Source: Betaproteobacteria bacterium UBA5216 (GTDB lineage: Bacteria; Pseudomonadota; Gammaproteobacteria; Burkholderiales; SG8-41). Taken from it: a DNA stretch of 24,987 nucleotides. The notes below the pieces were generated by a model. The model did no database searches, was not told where the DNA came from, and worked only from the letters and a program-made list of their open reading frames with translations. The DNA is taken from the NCBI GenBank assembly GCA_002412495.1, contig DHVE01000125.1, positions 1 to 24,987 on the forward strand, given 5' to 3'. Shown one piece after another: positions 14,606 to 20,850 of the stretch (position 1 is its first letter; every line of letters begins with the position of its first letter). A program made the translations under genes and the position numbers.

Positions 14606-14969
14606 AGGGCCTCCTTGTGACGCCCAACTCTGATATGGGGCGACAGAATTGCAACTTAACTCGGCGTGGTGTCCGTATAACTGGGTGCCGAATATTCTTG
14701 AAAAATTATTATAAAACAATGCCTTAATTCTTAATCTGTAAGGTTTCATACAGCATTAACTTTTCGGTATAAAGTGGCACGTTAAAATCGTTCAGTACCG
14801 GAACTGCATCAACAATAGCATGCCTCGCCGGTGGCTTCAGCAACATCAATACGTTGAAAAAACAGCGCTGGCATTCGCCAGTGCTGGCAAGGTGCGTTGC
14901 GGGCGAATTTTTGGACGTCCACATCCGGCCTGCTGCACTATCACAAACAGGCCGCCAAGCCGCGAAAAC
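14606..14969. other. AT-rich region between the cassette array and the next Bug gene
   Basis: This 364-base stretch holds the cassette 1 leader and the lone GTTGGGC core (minus, 14628-14622). No second arm pairs convincingly with the core, so it may be an attI remnant or a decayed attC. A strongly AT-rich block lies at about 14690-14790 and contains TATAAT on the minus strand (14713-14708), a possible -10 box driving the cassettes, without a good -35 partner. A 66-codon minus frame (14924-14724) follows the Bug gene's stop but has no recognisable motif or ribosome-binding site. No integrase fragment was recognised. Confidence 0.5.
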
Positions 14970-15941
14970 TCAACCCCCGGCCTTAATCCCCGCCGCTTTC
15001 ACCACGTTCTGCCATTTGGCGACATCTCGTTTGAGCATGGCGCGGAAATTTTCCGGTGTGCCACCTGCGGCATCCATGCCGTCGCTGGCGAGGCGTTCTT
15101 TCACGTCGGGCAGTTGCAGGATGCGATTGATTTCGCTGTTCCAGCGCGTGACTATTTCTTTCGGCAGTGCTTTCGGGCCGAACACCGCGACCCAGCCCAC
15201 GGCCTCATAGCCGGGTACGGTTTCCGCCACCGTGGGAATATCCGGCACGGCGGTGGAGCGTTTGGCGGTGGTGACCGCGATGCCGCGCAGCCGGTTGTTT
15301 TTGACTTGCGACACCATGGTCGGCATCGCGCCGAAATTCAGTTGTATCTGCCCGCCGAGCACGTCGATCAGCGCGGGGCCGGCGCCTTTGTACGGCACGT
15401 GTGTCATCTTGGTGCCAGCCATCAGGTTGAACAACTCGGCGGCAAAATGCGTGCTGGTGCCCGTGCCGCCGGTGCCGAAATTGAGCTTGCCGCGGTTGGC
15501 CTTGTCATAGGCAATCAGTTCCTTGGTATTGGCCACGGGAACGGCCGGGTGGCTGACGATCATGAAGCCCGATTCACCGATCAGCGCTATCGGCGACACA
15601 TCAGTCACCGGGTCGTACGGCAACTTGAGCAGCGCGGCGTTGGTGGCATATCCGGCCGCGACAACCAGCAGCGTGTAGCCATCGGGCGTTGCGCGCACCA
15701 CGGTTTCGGTGCCGATGGCGCCGCCACCGCCGGCGCGATTGTCGAGCACGATGGATTGCTTGAATGCCTCCGTGAGCTTCGGTGCGAGCACACGCGCGAC
15801 AATGTCGGTTTGCCCGCCGGGCGGAAACGGCACGATCACGCGGATGGGTTTGGCGGGGTAGGGCTGCTGGGCATGGACGTGAATGTGGAAGGCGGCCAGC
15901 AGCAGCCCTGCAAGTATGGTTATCAGCCGGCAAGTTCGCAT
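14970..15941 (-). CDS. Bug/TctC-family periplasmic solute-binding protein (divergent from acyl-CoA dehydrogenase)
   Basis: The 323-residue product is a complete Bug protein. The ATG at 15941 gives a proper signal peptide (MRTCRLITILAGLLLAAF, probable cut after VHA at residues 22-24); the frame extends 49 codons further upstream but that stretch looks non-coding. Family marks: YPAKPIRVIVPFPPGGQTD (27-45), DNRAGGGGAIGTE, TPDGYTLLV, LPYDPVTDVSPIA, MTHVPYKGAGPALIDVLGG and TPENFRAMLKRDVAKW at the end. The PFPPGG loop is canonical, unlike the partial Bug protein at the window's left edge. It diverges from the acyl-CoA dehydrogenase gene, sharing a 183-base control region (15942-16124). It is therefore a candidate for the capture protein of the downstream catabolic run. 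No membrane transporter subunits are near. Ligand unknown. Confidence 0.92.
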   Translation of the reverse strand: MRTCRLITILAGLLLAAFHIHVHAQQPYPAKPIRVIVPFPPGGQTDIVARVLAPKLTEAFKQSIVLDNRAGGGGAIGTETVVRATPDGYTLLVVAAGYATNAALLKLPYDPVTDVSPIALIGESGFMIVSHPAVPVANTKELIAYDKANRGKLNFGTGGTGTSTHFAAELFNLMAGTKMTHVPYKGAGPALIDVLGGQIQLNFGAMPTMVSQVKNNRLRGIAVTTAKRSTAVPDIPTVAETVPGYEAVGWVAVFGPKALPKEIVTRWNSEINRILQLPDVKERLASDGMDAAGGTPENFRAMLKRDVAKWQNVVKAAGIKAGG

Positions 15942-16080
15942 TGCGTAATTCCGAAGGGTTGTCGTTGCGATACGCGAAAGCGCGTCGGGTGAATTATTGT
16001 TCGTTCGAGTCACGCTGCGCAATCCCCTGATTATTGCGCGCTGCGATGGACTAAAATATCGGTTCCGTCTGCCCGCCTGT

Positions 16081-16100
16081 GGCATCACAAGGCATCACAA
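16081..16100 (+). repeat. Perfect 10-base tandem repeat in the shared promoter region
   Basis: GGCATCACAA occurs twice head-to-tail, 25 bases before the acyl-CoA dehydrogenase start and in the region shared with the divergent Bug gene. Two identical units one helical turn apart could be half-sites for a regulator, or simply a slippage product. No regulator gene lies immediately beside it. Confidence 0.45.
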
Positions 16101-16124
16101 CCCACTCTCATTCTTATTCATCCA

Positions 16125-17276
16125 ATGGATTTCACGCTCACTGAAGATCAACGCGCGTTTCGCGATTCCGTCGCGGCGTTCGCGCGCAAAGAGCTGGCCG
16201 AGGGCGCTGTCGCGCGCGGTCAGGTGTCGCAATTTCCGCACGAGATCGCCCGCAAAATGTCGGCGGCGGGGCTGCTCGGCATTACGCTGCCCGAGGCCGA
16301 TGGCGGCGCGGGCGGCACGCTGATGGATGCGGTGCTGGCCATCGAACAAGTGGCGCTGGTGTGCCCGCGCAGCGCGGACGTGATTCAAGAGGGCAACTTC
16401 GGCGCGATCCGCGTGCTGGCGCATTTCGCCACCGCCGATCAAAAAAAGCGTTATTTACAACCGTTGCTGAAAGGCGATGAGGTAATCGCCGTAGCGATGA
16501 CCGAACCCGGCGCGGGCTCGGCCACCACCGATTTGCAAACTACCGCCACGCCCGACGGCGCGGGTTTTCGTATCAATGGGCAGAAGGTGTTCCCGAATCC
16601 GCACGCGGATCAGTATCTGGTGTATGTACGCTATGGGCCGGGGGTTGGCGGCATCGGCTCGGTGATGTTGCGGCGTAGCGCGCCGGGGTTTTCGATAGGC
16701 AAGCCCGGCAAATTCATGTCAGGCAACGAATGGGCGCCGATATTTTTTGACAATGTGTATGTGCCGCCCGAAGATGTGCTGTTGCCTGCCGGTGGGTTCA
16801 AAAAGCAGATACAGGGTTTTAACGCCGAGCGTGTGGGCAATGCGTCGCGCTCATTGGCGTATGGACGCTACTGCTTCAACCTTGCGCGCGAATACGCCTT
16901 GACGCGCAAACAGTTCGGCCGGCCGCTGTGTGAATTTCAGGGTCTGCAATGGAAATTCGCGGACATGAAAATGAAGCTGGAAGCCGCGCAATTGCTCTTG
17001 TACCGAGCGGCCACCAATGCGGACAAGGGCTTTCCGGATGCCGAAGAGACAGCGCTCGCCAAGCTGATGTGCAATCAGACCGGCTTTGATGTCGCCAACG
17101 AGGCGATGCAAGTGATGGGCGGGCTCGGTTACACGCAGGAGACGTTGGTCGAATATTGCCTCAAACGCTGCCGCGGCTGGATGATTGCGGGTGGCTCGGT
17201 GGAAATGCTGAAGAATCGGCTGGCGGAGATTATTTTTGACCGGCGTTTTTCTCAGCGGCCACCGAAGAATGGCTGA
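16125..17276 (+). CDS. Acyl-CoA dehydrogenase with relocated catalytic glutamate
   Basis: This 383-residue flavoenzyme should introduce an alpha-beta double bond into an acyl-CoA, passing electrons to ETF. Family segments are present: MDFTLTEDQRAFRDS at the start, AMTEPGAGSATTDLQT (124-139, flavin contacts), TRKQFGRPLCEFQGLQ (260-275) and MQVMGGLGYTQE (328-339). The usual catalytic Glu of the EGTxE motif near the C-terminus is replaced: the segment reads MIAGGSVE (353-360), with Gly356 at that place. Instead Glu235 in FNAERVGNA sits where isovaleryl-CoA and long-chain acyl-CoA dehydrogenases carry their catalytic base, so the enzyme is probably active with an IVD/LCAD-like site, perhaps on branched or bulky substrates. 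No Shine-Dalgarno sequence precedes the ATG, which matches the normal family start. It is the first gene of the plus-strand run. Confidence 0.92.
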   Translation: MDFTLTEDQRAFRDSVAAFARKELAEGAVARGQVSQFPHEIARKMSAAGLLGITLPEADGGAGGTLMDAVLAIEQVALVCPRSADVIQEGNFGAIRVLAHFATADQKKRYLQPLLKGDEVIAVAMTEPGAGSATTDLQTTATPDGAGFRINGQKVFPNPHADQYLVYVRYGPGVGGIGSVMLRRSAPGFSIGKPGKFMSGNEWAPIFFDNVYVPPEDVLLPAGGFKKQIQGFNAERVGNASRSLAYGRYCFNLAREYALTRKQFGRPLCEFQGLQWKFADMKMKLEAAQLLLYRAATNADKGFPDAEETALAKLMCNQTGFDVANEAMQVMGGLGYTQETLVEYCLKRCRGWMIAGGSVEMLKNRLAEIIFDRRFSQRPPKNG

Positions 17277-17281
17277 AGGGC

Positions 17282-17461
17282 TTTGACGCAGATTTCGCAG
17301 ATTTACGTAGATGAAAACCCCACCATGTCGTTCCCGCGCAGGCGGGAACCCATAACACCGTTCCACTTGAGACGGCTTATGGATTGCCGCCTGCGCGGGA
17401 ATGACGACAAGGGGGTAATCTGCGTAAATCTGCGAAATTCGCGTCAAAAAAGATTTTGAAC
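17282..17461. repeat. Nested palindromic element, copy A
   Basis: The gap after the first acyl-CoA dehydrogenase gene holds two inverted repeats, one inside the other. The outer arms (17282-17310 and about 17420-17448) are built on TTTGACGCnnATTTCGCAGA with few mismatches. The inner arms (17327-17355 and 17377-17407) carry CGTTCCCGCGCAGGCGGGAA and its partner; the left inner arm is itself a hairpin. A TTTTGAAC tail follows (17454-17461). Both motifs resemble intergenic repeats seen in many bacterial genomes. A shared 34-base block (17327-17360) is identical in copy B. The whole could be a non-autonomous MITE-like unit or a transcript-end structure. Confidence 0.8.
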
Positions 17462-17477
17462 TCAAGGAGCAACCGAA

Positions 17478-18248
17478 GTGGTTATTGATTACAAACTTGA
17501 AAACAACATCGCGATCGTCACACTGAATCGTCCGGATAAACTCAATGCGCTGACCGATGAGATGTACAACCGGTTAACGGAATTGTTTACGCAGTTTCAA
17601 ACCGACGACAACGTGCGCACGGTCATCCTCACCAGCGCGGGGCGCGCGTTTTGCGCCGGCAGCGATGTGACCACCATGGTGAATACGAACTTGGCAGCGG
17701 GCCGCGCGCGCATGCAAACCCGTCACGCGATGATCAACGCCATCGCGAATCTGGAAAAGCCGGTGATCGCGGCAGTACGTGGCGCCGTCGTGGGTATCGG
17801 GTTTTCCATGGCGATGGCGTGTGATCTGATCGTCGCCTCCGACAACGCTAAATTCTCTCAAATATTCAAGAAGATAGGTCTGGTTCCGGACGGTGGCTCG
17901 ATATTCTTTCTGGTGCAGCGCCTGGGTGTTGCGCGTGCCAAGGAGCTGGTTTACACCGCGCGCATGCTGCCGGCGGAAGAGGCACGTGAGTGGGGCATCA
18001 TCAACCGCGTGGTGCCGGATGCCGAGCTGGAAGCGAATGCGCTGGCTTTGGCGCAGGAGATGGCGGGCTCCGCCACGTTTGCGCTGGCGCTGGCGAAAAA
18101 AATGTTCCAGGCTATGTACACCCCCACCCTCGAAGTGCAGTTGGAGCAGGAAAATCTGTGTCAGGCCATTGCCAAGCTGACGGATGATCACATTGAAGGC
18201 GTGACCGCGTTCAAGGAAAAACGCGCGGCGGTGTTCAAGGGACGCTAG
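17478..18248 (+). CDS. PaaG-like crotonase (enoyl-CoA isomerase type)
   Basis: The 256-residue protein has the crotonase fold: LNRPDKLNALTDEMY (16-30), the oxyanion-hole segments AFCAGSD (57-63) and VVGIGFSMAMACD (104-116), and a C-terminal trimerisation helix. Both glutamates that hydratases use are missing: Ser110 and Phe130 take their places. Instead the segment KKIGLVPDGGS (131-141) has Asp138 where the PaaG isomerase of phenylacetate degradation has its catalytic Asp (GLIPDCGGT). This argues for a double-bond isomerase rather than a hydratase; the substrate is unknown and no paa genes are present. The GTG start at 17478 is supported by AAGGAGC seven bases upstream. The stop lies three bases before the following Bug gene, so the two are co-transcribed. 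The pair is bracketed by the two nested palindromic elements. Confidence 0.9.
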   Translation: MVIDYKLENNIAIVTLNRPDKLNALTDEMYNRLTELFTQFQTDDNVRTVILTSAGRAFCAGSDVTTMVNTNLAAGRARMQTRHAMINAIANLEKPVIAAVRGAVVGIGFSMAMACDLIVASDNAKFSQIFKKIGLVPDGGSIFFLVQRLGVARAKELVYTARMLPAEEAREWGIINRVVPDAELEANALALAQEMAGSATFALALAKKMFQAMYTPTLEVQLEQENLCQAIAKLTDDHIEGVTAFKEKRAAVFKGR

Positions 18249-18251
18249 ACC

Positions 18252-19226
18252 GTGCGGGCGTTACATGCACTGGCTGTTTTGATGTCGGGCGCGTTGTTGC
18301 TGGCGGTGGGTCCGGTTGCGGGGCAGAATTTTCCATCGAAGCCCGTCAAGATGATCATGCCTTATCCCGGCGGCGGGCCGACCGATATCCTTGGCCGTTT
18401 GATCGGGCAGAAGTTGTCGGAGGCGTGGGGGCAAAACGTCATCATCGACAATCGGCCGGGTGGCGGCGGCATGATCGGCGGCACGCTGGCGGCAAAATCC
18501 GCGCCGGATGGCTACACGTTGTATCTGGGCGGCGTCACCACGCTGGTGCTGGCGACTTTTTTGCAGAAGAACATGCCGTTCGATCCGCAGCGCGATTTTC
18601 AACCGGTGTCGCAGACCACGATTTCGCCGCTGCTGCTGATGGTGCATCCGGCGCTGCCCGCAAAGAATGTGCAAGAGTTCATTGCGCTGGCTCGCGCGCG
18701 GCCCGGTGATATCAACTACGGCACTTCGGGGCCGGGCGGTTCGGGGCATCTGGCAGGCGAACTGTTTCGCACGGTGACCAAGACCAACATCGTGCATGTG
18801 CCGTATCGCGGCGCGCCGCCAGCGCTGAACGATCTGGTGGCGGGGCAGTTGCAAAGTGTATTTGGTTCGATGCTGGCGGCGGTGCCGCATGTGCGCTCCG
18901 GCAAAATCCGTGCATTGGCGGTGACCGGCCCCAAACGCTCAATTGCCGTGCCGGAAGTGCCGACCTTCGCCGAATCCGGGCTGGCCAATTACGACGCCAG
19001 CACCTGGAACGGCATACTGGTGCCGAGCGGCACGCCGCGCGCCATCATTGACCGTCTGCATGGTGAATTGGCGAAAATTCTGCGCACGCCGAATGTGCTG
19101 GACCGGCTTTCCGCGGACGGGCCGATACCCGTGAGCAGCACGCCGGAAGAGTTCGCTGCTTTTATCCGGGCCGAACGCGCGAAGTGGGGCGCCGTGGTGC
19201 GCGAGGCTAATATACGCATTGAATGA
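18252..19226 (+). CDS. Bug/TctC-family periplasmic solute-binding protein (coupled to crotonase)
   Basis: The 324-residue product is a full Bug protein beginning at GTG 18252, three bases after the crotonase stop, so translation is probably coupled; there is no separate strong ribosome-binding site. The signal peptide is MRALHALAVLMSGALLLAV with a probable cut after VAG (residues 22-24). Family marks include FPSKPVKMIMPYPGGGPTD (with Tyr-Pro-Gly-Gly in the ligand loop), DNRPGGGGMIGGTLAAKS, APDGYTLYLGG, MPFDPQRDFQPV, VHVPYRGAPPALNDLVAG and PEEFAAFIRAERAKW. Co-transcription with CoA-pathway enzymes suggests it captures the pathway's carboxylate. Its membrane partners would have to be encoded elsewhere. 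It is one of four Bug genes in the window, each with a different ligand-loop sequence. Confidence 0.92.
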   Translation: MRALHALAVLMSGALLLAVGPVAGQNFPSKPVKMIMPYPGGGPTDILGRLIGQKLSEAWGQNVIIDNRPGGGGMIGGTLAAKSAPDGYTLYLGGVTTLVLATFLQKNMPFDPQRDFQPVSQTTISPLLLMVHPALPAKNVQEFIALARARPGDINYGTSGPGGSGHLAGELFRTVTKTNIVHVPYRGAPPALNDLVAGQLQSVFGSMLAAVPHVRSGKIRALAVTGPKRSIAVPEVPTFAESGLANYDASTWNGILVPSGTPRAIIDRLHGELAKILRTPNVLDRLSADGPIPVSSTPEEFAAFIRAERAKWGAVVREANIRIE

Positions 19227-19231
19227 ACGGC

Positions 19232-19430
19232 TTTTTTTTGACACGGATTTACGCAGATGAACGCAGATTAAAAGCCCTATCCCCGTCGTTCCCGCGCAGG
19301 CGGGAACCCATAACACCGCGCCATATGGCCCCCAGTATGAGTTCCCAAGTAAGCAGGAATGACATGTCTGGAAGGTTTGCGTTTAAATCTGCGTTCATCT
19401 GCGTAAATCTGTGTCAAAAAGCTTTTGAAC
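19232..19430. repeat. Nested palindromic element, copy B
   Basis: The gap between the Bug and MmgE/PrpD genes holds a second copy of the element at 17282-17461. The outer arms are almost perfect here: TTTGACACnGATTTACGCAG at about 19237-19268 against its complement at 19384-19417. The block 19285-19318 is identical over 34 bases to copy A. The right inner arm (about 19340-19365) is decayed, though AGCAGGAATGACA survives. The TTTTGAAC tail recurs at 19423-19430. Both copies have the same orientation. Confidence 0.8.
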
Positions 19431-19462
19431 CTAATCGCATAAGATCGCATAAGGAATGAATC

Positions 19463-20845
19463 ATGGACACTAACACCACCCCGCAGCACGCTACGGGCGC
19501 CAGCAAAAGAGTCGCAGAATTCGCATCGGCGCTTAACTACGACAAGTTGCCGGCCAATGCCGTGCATGCGTTCAAGCGTGCACTGCTGGATTACCTGACC
19601 TGCGCGATTGCCGGTTCGAAAATGGAGCCGACGCGGATCGTGTTTGATTACGTTTCCAGTTGGGATCAGTCCAAAGAGGCCGCAGTGATGGGCACGACAA
19701 CGAGGCTCTCGTGTCCCAATGCCGCGTTTGTGAACGGCACCAGCACGCACGGACTGGATTTTGATGACGGTTTTACGCGCGGCTCGGTGCATCCATCGGG
19801 TGCGGTGTTTCCCGCTCTGCTTGCCATCGCCGAAAGGCAGCGCTCCAGCGCCAAAGACTTGATTGCGGCAGGCGTCGCCGCGTATGACATCACCGCGCGC
19901 ATCGCGGCTACCGTGCACCCGACATCGGCCCGGCGAGGGTTTCACAACACACCCACGGCGGGCGTGGTGGGCGCGGCGGCGGGGGTGTCGCGTTTGCTGC
20001 ATCTCGATGCGAAGACCACACTCGATGCAATGGGGATCGCGGGCAGTTTCTCGGCAGGGCTGCGCGAATATCTGTTCGGCGGCGCGGAGGTCAAGCGTAT
20101 TCATCCGGGCAAGGCGGCGCGCGACGGCATCACCTGCGCCGAACTCGCGAAGCGCGGCTTGACTGGGCCAGAGCAGGTGCTGGAAGGCAAGCATGGTCTG
20201 TTTAACGTAATGGCCGGGGAAAACGCGGTGGCTTCGCGCATGTGCGATGCGCTGGGGGAGCGTTTTGAAATCACCAATGTATATTTCAAGCCGTATCCGG
20301 CATGTCGGCATTTTCATGCGGCGCTCGACGCGGTGCGCGACCTGCGCAAGAAGCACACCATTGCGCCGGCGGACGTGGCACGCATCGATGTCGGCCTGTA
20401 TGAAGTCGGCGCGCGCGGACATGACCATCGCCACGCGCACAGCTTGCTCGACGCGCAGATGAGCGCGCCAGTGAGCGCGGCGCTGGCGATGCGTTTTGGC
20501 GAGGTGACAGTGGGCACTTATGACCCGGCCAATATTCAAAGCGCCGAAGTGCAGCGGCTGATCAACGTGACGACGGCGGTCGCGGATGCCGAATGCGAGC
20601 GCATTTATCCGGGCTGTCGTTCAGGCGTGGCGAAGGTGACGTTGATGAACGGGCAATCGTTCGAGCAGCGCGTGTTGAACCCCAAGGGCGAAGTGGAAAA
20701 CCCGATGACCGACGATGACCTGATGCACAAATTCCGCGCCAATTGCGAGCCGATGGTGGGCAAGGCCAAGTGCGACCGCGTGCTGGAGTTGGTGTGGGCC
20801 ATTGAAAAGGCGAACAGTCTCGACGAACTGTATAACTGGCAGTAG
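19463..20845 (+). CDS. MmgE/PrpD family protein (2-methylcitrate dehydratase / related lyase)
   Basis: The 460-residue protein belongs to the MmgE/PrpD family, which includes 2-methylcitrate dehydratase, cis-aconitate decarboxylase and iminodisuccinate epimerase. Diagnostic stretches are VNGTSTHGLDFDDGF (90-104), SVHPSGAVFPALLA (108-121), GFHNTPTAGVVGAAA (159-173) and EVKRIHPGKAARDG (209-222). The Asp-Phe-Asp-Asp motif, His110, His161 and Lys211/Lys217 mark the active-site region. The C-terminal domain is complete. The ATG at 19463 is preceded by AAGGAATGAATC, giving AAGGA as ribosome-binding site. Neighbours (CoA ligase, dehydrogenases, crotonases) point to organic-acid breakdown. No methylcitrate synthase or PrpB gene is present, so it is probably not the propionate pathway enzyme and the exact reaction stays open. 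Confidence 0.9.
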   Translation: MDTNTTPQHATGASKRVAEFASALNYDKLPANAVHAFKRALLDYLTCAIAGSKMEPTRIVFDYVSSWDQSKEAAVMGTTTRLSCPNAAFVNGTSTHGLDFDDGFTRGSVHPSGAVFPALLAIAERQRSSAKDLIAAGVAAYDITARIAATVHPTSARRGFHNTPTAGVVGAAAGVSRLLHLDAKTTLDAMGIAGSFSAGLREYLFGGAEVKRIHPGKAARDGITCAELAKRGLTGPEQVLEGKHGLFNVMAGENAVASRMCDALGERFEITNVYFKPYPACRHFHAALDAVRDLRKKHTIAPADVARIDVGLYEVGARGHDHRHAHSLLDAQMSAPVSAALAMRFGEVTVGTYDPANIQSAEVQRLINVTTAVADAECERIYPGCRSGVAKVTLMNGQSFEQRVLNPKGEVENPMTDDDLMHKFRANCEPMVGKAKCDRVLELVWAIEKANSLDELYNWQ

Positions 20846-20850
20846 TAACG

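Larger units (their letters stand above)
13509..14628 (-). mobile_element. Integron gene-cassette pair without integrase (CALIN-like)
   Basis: Two minus-strand genes are separated and bounded by integron recombination sites. Reading the minus strand, a GTTGGGC core (14628-14622) opens cassette 1, attC 1 (14149-14086) closes it, and attC 2 (13589-13509) closes cassette 2. With the usual G/TT cut, cassette 1 spans 14092-14627 (536 bases) and cassette 2 13515-14091 (577 bases), normal cassette sizes with one gene each and only 12-17 bases between core and start codon. Both genes point the way the attC polarity requires. Base composition is visibly less GC-rich than the neighbours. No intI gene is found on either side, and the right end lacks a recognisable attI. 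The sites are inferred by eye from box sequences and arm pairing. Confidence 0.8.

Noticed and set aside
14132..14620. A plus-strand open frame across the cassette 1 region
   Set aside because: It runs opposite to the lipoprotein gene, and attC polarity requires the minus strand; no family sequence.
14724..14924. A 66-codon minus-strand frame downstream of the Bug gene
   Set aside because: No ribosome-binding site, motif or homology recognised; it could be a gene fragment but cannot be supported.
14820..15992. A long plus-strand open frame opposite the Bug gene
   Set aside because: Long antisense frames are common in GC-rich DNA; the minus strand encodes a complete Bug protein with signal peptide.
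17282..19430. A CRISPR-like interpretation of the repeated CAGGCGGGAA units
   Set aside because: Only two distant palindromic copies exist, with genes between them and no regular spacers.
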